Source: JBGSWL01 sp041752455
Lineage (GTDB): Bacteria > Pseudomonadota > Alphaproteobacteria > Rhizobiales > Rhizobiaceae
Reading direction: 5' to 3'
Length of the DNA: 64,000 nt
Assembly (NCBI GenBank): GCA_041752455.1
Contig: JBGSWL010000078.1
Span: 1-64,000, forward strand
Shown in pieces: positions 53,097 to 61,839 of this stretch (positions within the stretch are counted from its first letter, which is position 1; each line of letters opens with the position of its first letter). The notes under the pieces were generated by a model, which did no database searches, was not told the DNA's origin, and was given only the letters and a program-made list of their open reading frames with translations. The position numbers and the translations under genes were made by a program.

Positions 53097-54404
53097 TTAC
53101 AAATACTCGTAGATCGGGAACCGGTCCGTCAGCGCGACAACCTTCGCCTTGACGGCCGCTTCGACTTCGCCGTTGGCGTCTTCGCCATTGGCCGCAAGAC
53201 CGTCGAGCACTTCGTTGATCAAATTCCCGACTTCGGCAAATTCGGCAATCCCGAAGCCGCGGGTCGTTGCCGCCGGCGTGCCGAGACGAATTCCCGATGT
53301 GACTGCCGGTGGCTGCGGATCGAACGGAACGCCATTCTTGTTGCAGGTGATGTTGGCGCGGCCGAGCGAAGCTTCGGCGGCCTTGCCGGTCAGGCCCTTG
53401 GGCCGCAGGTCGACAAGCATGAGGTGGTTGTCGGTCCCGCCTGAAACGATGTCACAACCGCCCTTGCGCAGGGTTTCGGCCAGAACCTTGGCGTTTTCGA
53501 CGACAGCGCCGACATACGACTTGAATCCCGGTTTCAGGGCCTCGCCAAAGGCGACAGCCTTGCCGGCGATCACATGCATCAGCGGGCCGCCCTGGATGCC
53601 GGGGAAAATCGCCGAGTTGAGCTTCTTGGCGAGCGCCTCGTCATTGGTGAGGATGATCCCGCCGCGCGGTCCGCGCAGCGTCTTGTGGGTCGTCGATGTC
53701 GCCACATGGGCATGCGGGAACGGGCTTGGATGGTAGCCGGTTGCCACAAGACCGGCAAAATGCGCCATGTCGACCAGGAAATACGCGCCGACTTCATCGG
53801 AAATCGTGCGGAACGCTTCGAAGTCCCAGACGCGACTGTAGGCCGAGCCGCCCGCGATGATCAGCTTGGGCTTGTGCTCGTGGGCCAGATCACGGACCTG
53901 ATCCATGTCGACGATGCCGTCCTGCTTGCGCACGCCGTACTGGATGGCGTTGAACCATTTGCCGGACTGGTTCGGCTTGGCGCCATGGGTCAGGTGACCC
54001 CCGGCATCGAGGCTCATGCCGAGAATCGTGTCACCCGGCGTGATCAGCGCCTGGAAGACGCCTTGGTTGGCCTGCGACCCGGAATTGGGCTGGACATTGG
54101 CGAACCCGCAGCCGAACAGCTTGGTGATGCGCTCGATGGCAAGGTTTTCGGCGATATCGACGAATTCGCAGCCGCCATAATAGCGCCGACCGGCATAGCC
54201 TTCGGCGTATTTGTTGGTCATCACCGAGCCCTGCGCCTCCATGACGGCGCGGCTGACGATGTTTTCGGAAGCGATCAGCTCGATTTCGTGACGCTGGCGA
54301 CCGAGCTCCTTGCGGATGGCATCGAAGATGGCCGGATCGCGCGCTTCGAGCGTATCGTTGAAGAAGGCGTCGTGGGTGGATGCGGTGGCTGCGGCGCTGG
54401 ACAT
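53097..54404 (-). CDS. glyA: Serine hydroxymethyltransferase
   Basis: 435-residue PLP enzyme interconverting serine and glycine with tetrahydrofolate. The PLP lysine is K241 in [14 protein letters not shown]; the N-terminal [11 protein letters not shown] and [18 protein letters not shown] are conserved, and [18 protein letters not shown] follows. Its stop adjoins the heptamer hairpin. Located upstream of nrdR on the same strand, as in other rhizobia. Confidence 0.98.
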   Translation of the reverse strand: MSSAAATASTHDAFFNDTLEARDPAIFDAIRKELGRQRHEIELIASENIVSRAVMEAQGSVMTNKYAEGYAGRRYYGGCEFVDIAENLAIERITKLFGCGFANVQPNSGSQANQGVFQALITPGDTILGMSLDAGGHLTHGAKPNQSGKWFNAIQYGVRKQDGIVDMDQVRDLAHEHKPKLIIAGGSAYSRVWDFEAFRTISDEVGAYFLVDMAHFAGLVATGYHPSPFPHAHVATSTTHKTLRGPRGGIILTNDEALAKKLNSAIFPGIQGGPLMHVIAGKAVAFGEALKPGFKSYVGAVVENAKVLAETLRKGGCDIVSGGTDNHLMLVDLRPKGLTGKAAEASLGRANITCNKNGVPFDPQPPAVTSGIRLGTPAATTRGFGIAEFAEVGNLINEVLDGLAANGEDANGEVEAAVKAKVVALTDRFPIYEYL

Positions 54405-54474
54405 GGGCGTCTCCCGAACAGGACTGTGGCTGCCGGTTTACACGCACACCAAGCCGGTGTCAGCCGCGCGACAG

Positions 54475-54510
54475 CAAAAAGTCCGCGGCAAGTTGCTGCG
54501 GACTTTTTTG
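54475..54510. terminator. Intrinsic terminator after the L,D-transpeptidase gene
   Basis: AAAAAGTCCGC and GCGGACTTTTTT form an 11-base stem around an 11-base loop, with T-runs on both strands. It lies 21 bases beyond the stop at 54531 and upstream of glyA. Confidence 0.9.
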
Positions 54511-54530
54511 ATTCACAAATTGTGCGTGGC

Positions 54531-55823
54531 TCAGAGCGACGTTGCGGAGAGCTGCAATTCGTCCACACCGTCGCGGCTGTAGATGTCGTCACGGAAGTGC
54601 ACCACACGGTCCGCAGTCGACCAGCCGGAGATATAGACGAAATAGACCGGCACGGGCGTCGTGAGCAGGATCGGCGTGTTCACACCGGAGGCGATCACCT
54701 GTTCGATCTGCGGGCGAGACCAGCCCGGCGTCGATTCCAGCAGCCACTGCGACAGTTCGCGAATGTTGTGGACGCGAACGCAACCCGACGATTCGAAACG
54801 CAGGAACTGGCCGAACAGGCTCTGCTGCGGCGTATCGTGCATGTAGACGGCATGCGGGTTGTGGAAGTTGATCTTGGTCGAGGACATCGCGTTGATCTTG
54901 CCCGGATCCTGACGGAAACGCAGGTTGACAGCGTCATTGGTCGACCAGTCGATGGTTTCGGGCGCAATCTCGTTGCCGCCTTCGTCAAACAGGCGAATGG
55001 CGTTGCGCGACAGATAGGTCGGATCCTTGCGCATCAGCGGAATGATGTCTTTTTCGATGATCGACTTCGGCGCAGTCCAGTACGGATTGAGAATCACTTC
55101 ATGGATCGCCGACGACAGGATCGGCGTTTGCCGGTCGATCTTGCCGACGATGGCCTTGTGGCGAAGCGCGACGCGGCCGTTGTCGACGGCTTCGATCTCT
55201 GCCGCCGGAATGTTGACCATCACATAGCGGTCGCCGAGGAAGCCGGACATCGAGCGCAGGCGCACGAGGTTGGTTTCAAGCTGGCCGAGACGAACCGGCG
55301 CGGTCACGTTCAGGGCAGCCAGCGTGTAGTTGCCGACCACACCGTCGGCGGTCATGCCATGGCGGGTCTGGAAACGCTTCAGCGCGCCCTGCAGGAATGT
55401 ATCGAAGGTCGTGCTGTCACCGGCGCTGCGCGGCAGGTCGCCGGATGCAATCAGGCGCAGGCGCAGTTCGCGCACCGCATTGTCCCGGACGCCGACCTTC
55501 AGCTTCTGCGTTGCGTTGACGCTCGGCCAGCCGCCGGAAGCGACGATCCGGCGATAGTCGTCGATGGCACCTTCGACAAAGGAGACTGTTTCGGGGCTGA
55601 GAATCGGCAGACGCGTGGCCACCTTGGACGTGCGATTGCCACCGGCATCGAACTGGTCATCCCAATTGCCGCGGCGCGGCGAGTTGAGAATGTCCATGAT
55701 CGATTGCTGCGCCGACGCGGTTCCCGCGGTCAACAGACCGGCTGCCGCACCACCGGCGCCAGCCAGGAATGCGCGGCGCGTTTTTTTTCCAAATCCGCTC
55801 ATTGTCATTTGCCGTATTTCCAT
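54531..55823 (-). CDS. ldtP: Tat-exported L,D-transpeptidase (YcbB/LdtP-like)
   Basis: 430-residue periplasmic peptidoglycan cross-linking enzyme. The N-terminus has a twin-arginine signal (KKTRRAFLAGAGGAAAG ... ASA). A peptidoglycan-binding-like domain (FQTRHGMTADGVVGNYTLAALNV) follows. The YkuD catalytic domain ends in HDTPQQSLFGQFLRFESSGCVRVHN, holding the His and the nucleophilic Cys. Length and layout match YcbB-type enzymes. The neighbouring LdtR-type MarR gene suggests the LdtR-LdtP pair described in Liberibacter and S. meliloti. The start may be the ATG at 55823 or five codons later. Confidence 0.92.
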   Translation of the reverse strand: MEIRQMTMSGFGKKTRRAFLAGAGGAAAGLLTAGTASAQQSIMDILNSPRRGNWDDQFDAGGNRTSKVATRLPILSPETVSFVEGAIDDYRRIVASGGWPSVNATQKLKVGVRDNAVRELRLRLIASGDLPRSAGDSTTFDTFLQGALKRFQTRHGMTADGVVGNYTLAALNVTAPVRLGQLETNLVRLRSMSGFLGDRYVMVNIPAAEIEAVDNGRVALRHKAIVGKIDRQTPILSSAIHEVILNPYWTAPKSIIEKDIIPLMRKDPTYLSRNAIRLFDEGGNEIAPETIDWSTNDAVNLRFRQDPGKINAMSSTKINFHNPHAVYMHDTPQQSLFGQFLRFESSGCVRVHNIRELSQWLLESTPGWSRPQIEQVIASGVNTPILLTTPVPVYFVYISGWSTADRVVHFRDDIYSRDGVDELQLSATSL

Positions 55824-55923
55824 GTGTCGCTGACAGGTAGATTGGTGAACAGCCTTACCTGCGTCAACTTAACAAAGCGGAAACCATCTTCACGGTCCCG
55901 CGACCAAACTGAGGATTTTCCGC

Positions 55924-56766
55924 ATGGATGCAGCGTTTGCGATCACTCTTTCCACGACGCTCGGCCTCAGCCTTCTGGCTTTCACGGGAATATGGCTGAT
56001 TCATGTTTTCACGCAGGATGCGGGGATCGTCGACTACTACTGGGGCCCAGGTTTTGCGGTGATCGGCATCGTTTACGCCGCGATCATCGGCATATCCGGA
56101 CTCGCGCAGTGGCTTTTCCTGCTCGCCGTGATTGTCTGGGCCGTCAGGCTCGGTGGTCATCTGGTGGTTCGCCATCGCGGCTCCCACGTCGAGGAAGCGC
56201 GCTATGCGGCGATGCGCACCGCCGGCGGGCCTGGCTGGTGGTGGGCCAGCCTTTTCAAGGTGTTCCTGCTGCAGGGCGCGCTGCAATGGATGATTGCCGC
56301 GCCAGTGCATGTTGCTCTCTCGCCGGCTTCGACCGGTACTGGCGCCGGTTTCGCCTTCTGGGCCGGGATGGCGATCTTTGCGGTCGGGTTTGCCATAGAA
56401 TGGATTGCGGACAACCAATTGGCATCGGCCAAGCGCGACCTTTCAGCCCAAGGCGAGGCTCCGGTCCTCTACGAAGGTGGCCTTTGGGGCGTCGTGCGCC
56501 ACCCCAACTATCTGGGTGAAATCATGCTCTGGTGGGGACTTGCGCTGGCAGCCGCAGCGCTTTCCGGCAACGCCATCGCGTTTGCAGGTCCAGTGCTGCT
56601 GACACTCGCAATTGTCGGCGTATCGGTGCCGCTGACCGAACAGCACATGCGGAGATCGCGTCCCGGCTACAACGACTATGTGCGCCGCATTCCCGCCGTT
56701 TTGCCGCGTTTGCGGGCAACGGTCGTGGCGGGCCCCCGCGCTGGCGAGCCGACCGGCCAAAATTGA
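55924..56766 (+). CDS. DUF1295 (steroid 5-alpha-reductase-like) membrane protein
   Basis: 280-residue integral membrane protein of the DUF1295 family, related to steroid 5-alpha-reductase and isoprenylcysteine methyltransferase folds. Hallmarks: DYYWGPGFAVIG early, RHRGSHVEEARY, and the C-terminal GLWGVVRHPNYLGEIMLWWGL followed by SRPGYNDYVRR. About seven helices. It lies between the divergent L,D-transpeptidase gene and the convergent MarR gene. Substrate unknown. Confidence 0.92.
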   Translation: MDAAFAITLSTTLGLSLLAFTGIWLIHVFTQDAGIVDYYWGPGFAVIGIVYAAIIGISGLAQWLFLLAVIVWAVRLGGHLVVRHRGSHVEEARYAAMRTAGGPGWWWASLFKVFLLQGALQWMIAAPVHVALSPASTGTGAGFAFWAGMAIFAVGFAIEWIADNQLASAKRDLSAQGEAPVLYEGGLWGVVRHPNYLGEIMLWWGLALAAAALSGNAIAFAGPVLLTLAIVGVSVPLTEQHMRRSRPGYNDYVRRIPAVLPRLRATVVAGPRAGEPTGQN

Positions 56767-56773
56767 CGCAAAA

Positions 56774-56803
56774 CGGCGCGCAGCATTTTGCCGCGCGCCG
56801 GTT
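56774..56803. terminator. Possible terminator hairpin between DUF1295 and MarR genes
   Basis: GGCGCGC and GCGCGCC with flanking AAC/GTT pairs form a stem around an 11-base loop containing ATTTTG; no T-run follows. It lies between two convergent genes, so a weak termination or transcript-end role is plausible. Confidence 0.35.
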
Positions 56804-56820
56804 CGGTTCTCATCAAGCCG

Positions 56821-57333
56821 TCACAGACGGTAGAGGATCGTGTCGTTCCAGAACCGGTCGAGGCGCTGCATGGCGCGGTTCATCGACTGGAACTCGCTCG
56901 CATTGATGCCGCCAACCGCCTCGATCGAAGCGATGTGGCGACTGTAGAGGTCGGCAACGACTTCTGCGACGTCACGGCCCTTTTCAGTCAGCGAAATGCG
57001 CACGGAGCGCTTGTCGGCACGCGACTTCTTGTGGTGGATGAAGCCGTCTTCCGCCAGTTTCTTGACGTTGTAGGAGACGTTCGAGCCCATGTAATAGCCG
57101 CGCGAGCGCAGTTCGCCCGCTGTCAGTTCGCCATCCCCGATGTTGAAAAGGAGAATGGCCTGAACGGCATTGATATCGTCGCGTCCTGAACGTTCGAACT
57201 CGTCCTTGACGACATCCTGCAAACGCCGATGCAGGCGCTCCACGAGTTGCAGCGCTTCAAGATAAAGCCGACGCAGCGAGTCCTCGTCGGACGCTGCTCG
57301 TGGTTCACCCACGAGACCAGACTGGTTGATCAT
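56821..57333 (-). CDS. ldtR: MarR-family winged-helix regulator (LdtR-like)
   Basis: 170-residue MarR-type dimer-forming regulator. The DNA-binding wing region is GELTAGELRSRGYYMGSNVSYNVKKLAEDGFIHHKKSRADKRSVRISLTEKG. Sequence style and position next to an L,D-transpeptidase gene point to LdtR, which activates ldtP in Liberibacter and Sinorhizobium. In this window the DUF1295 gene lies between the two. Its own upstream region (57334-57461) has CTTAAAGCCCGTCGTTAAG, an imperfect inverted repeat that might be an operator. Confidence 0.88.
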   Translation of the reverse strand: MINQSGLVGEPRAASDEDSLRRLYLEALQLVERLHRRLQDVVKDEFERSGRDDINAVQAILLFNIGDGELTAGELRSRGYYMGSNVSYNVKKLAEDGFIHHKKSRADKRSVRISLTEKGRDVAEVVADLYSRHIASIEAVGGINASEFQSMNRAMQRLDRFWNDTILYRL

Positions 57334-57461
57334 TTCATTGCCTCTCTGTCATGCCGGCGATGTTTCCCGCCTTGTCCGACAACTCTTAGGCAATGCGCAT
57401 AAAATTCGACTTAAAGCCCGTCGTTAAGATTGTGTGTCGGCTGTGCCGTCCGGGCACGTGG

Positions 57462-57893
57462 TCAATGGCGGGTTAAGCGCTCGCTGCGCTTTTCAAACCC
57501 AAGCCGCATGACCAGCAAAAGCATGATGGTCAGGATGAAGACGTGGCCGACCAGCAGTGCCGGGCGCGATCCGAAAACGCCCGACCACAAGCCGTAGGCG
57601 ACAACTTCGATGAAAACGGCAATGACCCAGACGACGAGGCCCCACCGTGTGGCAAGCCACAGCCCCAGCGCCGCGACCGGAAACAGGACCGACAGCGCAG
57701 CGGTCAGGGCGCGCCATTCGGGCGTGTACAGGTCGAACCGGGCGGCAGGCTCGCTGCTCATGCCGGTGACGCGCATCCAGTAGCCAAGGCCTGCGATCAG
57801 GGCCAGCGCCGCCATCAGGCGGCAAAAGATGACGAAGACCCGGTCCGTCAGTGACGGCGACCGGCGATCAATCTGCATGTCCAGCATCGACAT
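57462..57893 (-). CDS. DUF6163 family membrane protein
   Basis: 143-residue protein with four predicted transmembrane helices (about 18-40, 63-82, 85-108 and 113-132). The N-terminal RRSPSLTDRVFVIFCRLMAALALIAGL and FDLYTPEWRALTAALSVLFPVAALGLW segments resemble the rhizobial family near ldtR and hemB. Function unknown; it is transcribed towards ldtR and divergent from hemB. Confidence 0.85.
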   Translation of the reverse strand: MSMLDMQIDRRSPSLTDRVFVIFCRLMAALALIAGLGYWMRVTGMSSEPAARFDLYTPEWRALTAALSVLFPVAALGLWLATRWGLVVWVIAVFIEVVAYGLWSGVFGSRPALLVGHVFILTIMLLLVMRLGFEKRSERLTRH

Positions 57894-58016
57894 TACCGGC
57901 TTGCCCCCAAATGCGCCGCCATCCGCTCAAGGCGACTAGCGCAAGGGGCGACCGATTGCAAAGCATCGTCAAATCGGGCAATCGCCAACCCAAGAAAATG
58001 CCACGGGAGACCAAAC

Positions 58017-59018
58017 ATGCGCAGGACCGTTGACGAGATCACCGGCGGCAACCGTTTGCGCCGGATGCGCAAGGCAGACTGGTCGCGCCGCCTTGTCCGT
58101 GAAACGCAACTGACCCCGGACGACCTGATCTGGCCAATCTTCGTGATGGAAGGCGAAGACCGCATCGAGCCGATTGCCGCCATGCCGGGTGTCGAGCGCA
58201 TGACCGCCGATCGCGCCGTCGAAGCGGCGCTGCGTGCCCGCGCGCTCGGCATTCCGGCACTGGCGCCGTTTGCTGCGGTTCCGATGGAGCGCAAGGACGA
58301 GCGCGGCAGCCACATTCTCGATGCCGACAACATCATCAACCGCGTCACGCGCGCCATCAAGGCAGCGGTGCCGGAGATCGGGATCATCACCGACGTGGCG
58401 CTCGATCCGTTCACGACGCATGGCCACGACGGCATCTTGCGCGACGGCATCATCGTCAACGACGAGACGGTTGAACTGATCGCGTGCGCCGCCGTCGTTC
58501 AGGCCGAGGCCGGAGCCGACATCATCGCCCCCTCCGACATGATGGATGGCCGGGTCGGCGCGATCCGCGATGCGCTCGACGAGGCCGGGTTCCCGCATGT
58601 GGCGATCCTCTCCTATGCGACGAAGTTCGCCTCGGGTTACTATGGCCCCTATCGCGAGGCGATCGGCACAGCCGGGCTTTTGAAGGGCGACAAGAAGACC
58701 TACTACCTCGATCCCGCCAACAGCGAGGAAGCGTTGCGAGAAGCGGCGCAGGACCTTGCCGAAGGTGCCGACATGCTGATGGTCAAGCCGGGTCTTCCCT
58801 ATCTCGACATCTGCCGCCGGTTGAAGGACGCCTATGGCGTTCCGGTGTTTGCCTACCAGGTCTCCGGCGAGTACTCGATGATCCGGGCCGCAGCGGCACA
58901 AGGCTGGATCGATGGCGAACGGGTGATGATGGAAACGCTCGGATCGTTCAAGCGCGCCGGCTGCGACGGCATCCTGACCTATTTTGCGCCGGAAGCCGCC
59001 GAGATCCTCAACCGCTGA
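58017..59018 (+). CDS. hemB: Porphobilinogen synthase (delta-aminolevulinic acid dehydratase)
   Basis: Second common enzyme of tetrapyrrole synthesis. The 333-residue protein has Schiff-base lysines K203 (YATKFASGYYGP) and K257 (MLMVKPGLPYLD). The metal loop reads DVALDPFTTHGHDG without the zinc cysteines of the E. coli enzyme, so it is of the magnesium-dependent alphaproteobacterial type. The ATG is preceded by GGGAG at 7 bases. It is divergent from the DUF6163 gene and followed by an RDD gene. Confidence 0.97.
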   Translation: MRRTVDEITGGNRLRRMRKADWSRRLVRETQLTPDDLIWPIFVMEGEDRIEPIAAMPGVERMTADRAVEAALRARALGIPALAPFAAVPMERKDERGSHILDADNIINRVTRAIKAAVPEIGIITDVALDPFTTHGHDGILRDGIIVNDETVELIACAAVVQAEAGADIIAPSDMMDGRVGAIRDALDEAGFPHVAILSYATKFASGYYGPYREAIGTAGLLKGDKKTYYLDPANSEEALREAAQDLAEGADMLMVKPGLPYLDICRRLKDAYGVPVFAYQVSGEYSMIRAAAAQGWIDGERVMMETLGSFKRAGCDGILTYFAPEAAEILNR

Positions 59019-59076
59019 GCGGTGTTTGCATCCCCTGCCCCTTGAAGCGCGGGTCGGGAACGACCACGTCTTGCAC

Positions 59077-59556
59077 ATGGAAACCGCGCCACACGACACA
59101 ATGCTCCCGACCCGCTTTGCCGATGGCCGTCTTTACGATGGCGTACGGACACGCCGCATCATGGCATTCCTGATCGACTATGCGATGGTGATTGCACTCG
59201 TCATCCTGGCGATCCCCGTGGTCGGCCTCATCGGCATTGCGACCTTCGGCATCGGCTGGCTGCTCTACGCGGTTCTGGGGCCTGCGGTGGCGCTTGCCTA
59301 TATCGGCTGGACAACCGGCGGACCGAACCAGGCAACCTGGGGCATGCAATGGATGGACATCCGCGTGGTGCGTTATGACGGGCAGACCATCGACTGGATG
59401 ACCGCAATCGTCCACGCGGTGATCTTCTGGGCGGCCAACGTACTTTTGACCCCGTTCATCCTGCTGCTCGCGCTGTTCACCCACCACAAGCGCCTGTTGC
59501 ATGACCTTGCGCTCGGCACGGTGGTCGTGCGGTCGAGCGCTTACGTCGCGGATTGA
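59077..59556 (+). CDS. RDD family membrane protein
   Basis: 159-residue protein with three or four transmembrane segments. The RDD signature appears as RRIMAFLIDYAMV (Arg and Asp-rich first helix), GGPNQATWGMQWMDIRVV and HKRLLHDLALGTVVV. The ATG at 59077 is chosen. The gene is on the hemB strand with 58 bases between and precedes bpt, a context that recurs in rhizobia. Transport role unproven. Confidence 0.9.
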   Translation: METAPHDTMLPTRFADGRLYDGVRTRRIMAFLIDYAMVIALVILAIPVVGLIGIATFGIGWLLYAVLGPAVALAYIGWTTGGPNQATWGMQWMDIRVVRYDGQTIDWMTAIVHAVIFWAANVLLTPFILLLALFTHHKRLLHDLALGTVVVRSSAYVAD

Positions 59557-59637
59557 TCACACCGTCGTTTGCGCGCTTGACGTCTGGTGCCGAGTTGCCA
59601 TTCTAGCGGTTCGCGTTTGTTGCGACCGGCAGCGGGA

Positions 59638-60381
59638 ATGACCAAGCACAACACCAAGACACCGCAGTTCTTCCTGACCTCGCCCTCGCCCTGCCCCTAT
59701 TTGCCAGGGCAGCACGAACGAAAGGTGTTCACCCATCTCGTGGGTGAAAAAGCCCCCGAAATGAATGACATCCTGACGGTCGGCGGCTTTCGCCGGTCGC
59801 AGAACATTGCCTATCGTCCGGCCTGCGAAACCTGCCGGGCGTGCATTTCCGTGCGCATCATCGCCCACGAATTCCAGCCGACCCGCACGATGCAGCGTGT
59901 GGCGCGCGCGAATCAGGATCTCATCGGCGTCGAATTGCGGCCGGAGCCTTCCAGCGAGCAGTACTCCCTGTTCCGCCGCTACCTGGACCTGCGCCATCCC
60001 GGTGGCGGCATGTCGGACATGACTGTTCTCGACTATGCGATGATGATCGAAGACAGCCACGTGAACACCACCGTCATCGAATACCGCAAGCGCGGCCCGG
60101 GCAGCTTCATCTCGGGTGTCGGCGAAGGGCCGCTTGTGGCTGTCGCCCTGTCGGACCGCATGGCGGATGGCTATTCCATGGTCTATTCGTTCTATGATCC
60201 CGAACTCGACAGCCGCTCGCTCGGCACGTTCATGATCCTCGATCATGTGGCGCGGGCGCGGCGCGCCGGGGTTCCCCATGTCTATCTCGGCTACTGGGTC
60301 AACGGATCGCGCAAGATGGAGTACAAGACCCGCTTCCAGCCGCAAGAGCATCTGCTCGCCACCGGTTGGGAACGAAGCTGA
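59638..60381 (+). CDS. bpt: Aspartate/glutamate leucyltransferase (arginyl-tRNA--protein transferase family)
   Basis: 247-residue N-degron enzyme that adds Leu from tRNA to proteins starting with Asp or Glu, marking them for ClpAP. It has the conserved [14 protein letters not shown] and [25 protein letters not shown] (Cys cluster), and [21 protein letters not shown] at the C-terminus. Length fits bacterial Bpt. The start at 59638 has only GCGGGA close by; the frame is open to 59587. Confidence 0.94.
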   Translation: MTKHNTKTPQFFLTSPSPCPYLPGQHERKVFTHLVGEKAPEMNDILTVGGFRRSQNIAYRPACETCRACISVRIIAHEFQPTRTMQRVARANQDLIGVELRPEPSSEQYSLFRRYLDLRHPGGGMSDMTVLDYAMMIEDSHVNTTVIEYRKRGPGSFISGVGEGPLVAVALSDRMADGYSMVYSFYDPELDSRSLGTFMILDHVARARRAGVPHVYLGYWVNGSRKMEYKTRFQPQEHLLATGWERS

Positions 60382-60391
60382 GAGCGTCGCC

Positions 60392-60892
60392 TCAAGCCGG
60401 GCGCGTGAAGCGGCCCTGCGCGTAGACAAGCGGCACGCCGCCCGGCGCCGAGAAATCGGTGATCTGGCCGATCAGGATGTCGTGGTCGCCGGCGCTCACT
60501 GCCTGCACCAGATCGCAATCGAACCAGGCCACAGCCTTGGCGAGCCGCAGGCGCCCGCTGGCCATCCGCACCGTTTCGGTGCCGGCGAGCCGGTCGGCAA
60601 GGCTGCCACGGGCAAACTGCATGGCGAGATCGGCTTCGTCCTCGGCCAGGATCGACACGCTGTAGCCGCCGCCGTGACGAAACGCTGCAAGGCTCATGCT
60701 GGCATGGCGGATCGACCAGAGCACCAGCGCCGGATCGAGTGACACCGTGTTGAACGAGTTGCAGGTCATGGTGTGGTCCAGCCCGTCATGGTGGGTCGCC
60801 ACCACCGTCACGCCGGTCGCAAAACAGCCCATCGCCCGCTTCAGTTCAGCGGTGCGCAGGGCATCAAGGGAAAGATTGGCTTGAGCGTTCAC
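60392..60892 (-). CDS. Flavin reductase family protein
   Basis: 166-residue FMN-binding split-barrel protein. The family start RTAELKRAMGCFATGVTVVAT is followed by MTCNSFNTVSLDPALVLW and a C-terminal HDILIGQITDF. The GTG at 60892 has AAGGA 7 bases upstream. As the third gene of the LLM-monooxygenase / aldo-keto reductase operon, it probably supplies reduced FMN to the monooxygenase. Confidence 0.93.
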   Translation of the reverse strand: MNAQANLSLDALRTAELKRAMGCFATGVTVVATHHDGLDHTMTCNSFNTVSLDPALVLWSIRHASMSLAAFRHGGGYSVSILAEDEADLAMQFARGSLADRLAGTETVRMASGRLRLAKAVAWFDCDLVQAVSAGDHDILIGQITDFSAPGGVPLVYAQGRFTRPA

Positions 60893-60906
60893 GGTCAATT
60901 CCTTTG

Positions 60907-61839
60907 TCACGGGACGTCTTTGCCCTCGGCAAGCGTCCACAGTTCAAACCAGGTCTGGCGGTCGAGAACCACCTTGAAAGCGTCGGGCAGCGCCGAAATG
61001 CGCGCCAGCGCATTGGTTCCGACGACGGGCATGATGCGCGCCGGATGGGCCAGCACCCAGGCGAGCGCCACGGCATCAGCGCCAACACCCTGTTGCGCAG
61101 CAATTTCCGACAGGCGCGGCAGGACGCGGCGACCGATTTCGGTTGCCGGATTGAACAGCGCCCCGGCGGCCAGAGGCGACCAGGCCATCAGCGTCGTTCC
61201 GTCGGTCTGCGCCTTTGCGATCTGGCCGTTGGTGAACGCCTGACGTGCGCCAAGGCTGATCTCGATCTGGTTGACCACAAGGCGGTTGGTCATCGCCGAC
61301 TGCAAAAGATTGATATCCCACGGCATGAAGTTGGAGACGCCGGCGGCGCGAATCTTGCCCTCGGCGATCAACGCATCAAGCACCGCACCGGTTGCATGGT
61401 GATCCATCAACGGATCGGGACGGTGCAACAACAGAAGATCGATCACCGGCACGGTGATGTGGTGCAACGAATTGTCGACCGAGGCGCGAATATGGGCGGG
61501 AGACGTGTCGTAGTGCTTGACCCGGCGCTCCGGATATTTGCCCGACAGCAGCATGATGTCGCATTTGGTGATGATCCTGACCCGGTCGCGCAGGTCGGCG
61601 CGGGCGCGGATCGCGTGACCGAACAGCGTTTCGCAGGTGTGGTCGCCATAGATGTCGGCATGGTCGAATGTGTCGATGCCGACCGCCAGCGCAGCCTCGA
61701 TCTTGGCGCGCACATGGGCTTCCGACTGGTTGGCATCGTCGGCCAGACGCCAAACGCCATAAACCAAGCGGCTGAAGTCCAGCTTGCCACCGGCCAGCGA
61801 TACGCGTTCCATTTCATGGGTCATGGGAATTGCTGTCAC
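60907..61839 (-). CDS. Aldo/keto reductase
   Basis: 310-residue NADPH-dependent TIM-barrel oxidoreductase, of the YdhF-like group. The catalytic set is visible: Asp/Tyr in FDHADIYGDH, Lys in ITKCDI and His in LLLLHRPDPL; the cofactor part is MPVVGTNALARI. The start overlaps the monooxygenase stop by 4 bases (ATGA). It probably reduces a carbonyl product or precursor of the monooxygenase step. Substrate unknown. Confidence 0.93.
   Translation of the reverse strand: MTAIPMTHEMERVSLAGGKLDFSRLVYGVWRLADDANQSEAHVRAKIEAALAVGIDTFDHADIYGDHTCETLFGHAIRARADLRDRVRIITKCDIMLLSGKYPERRVKHYDTSPAHIRASVDNSLHHITVPVIDLLLLHRPDPLMDHHATGAVLDALIAEGKIRAAGVSNFMPWDINLLQSAMTNRLVVNQIEISLGARQAFTNGQIAKAQTDGTTLMAWSPLAAGALFNPATEIGRRVLPRLSEIAAQQGVGADAVALAWVLAHPARIMPVVGTNALARISALPDAFKVVLDRQTWFELWTLAEGKDVP

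Noticed and set aside
53574..56519. A very long open frame on the plus strand opposite glyA and the L,D-transpeptidase gene
   Set aside because: It is a GC-rich shadow frame of two well-recognised minus-strand genes and runs into the DUF1295 gene in another frame; it has no domain and is Arg/His-rich.
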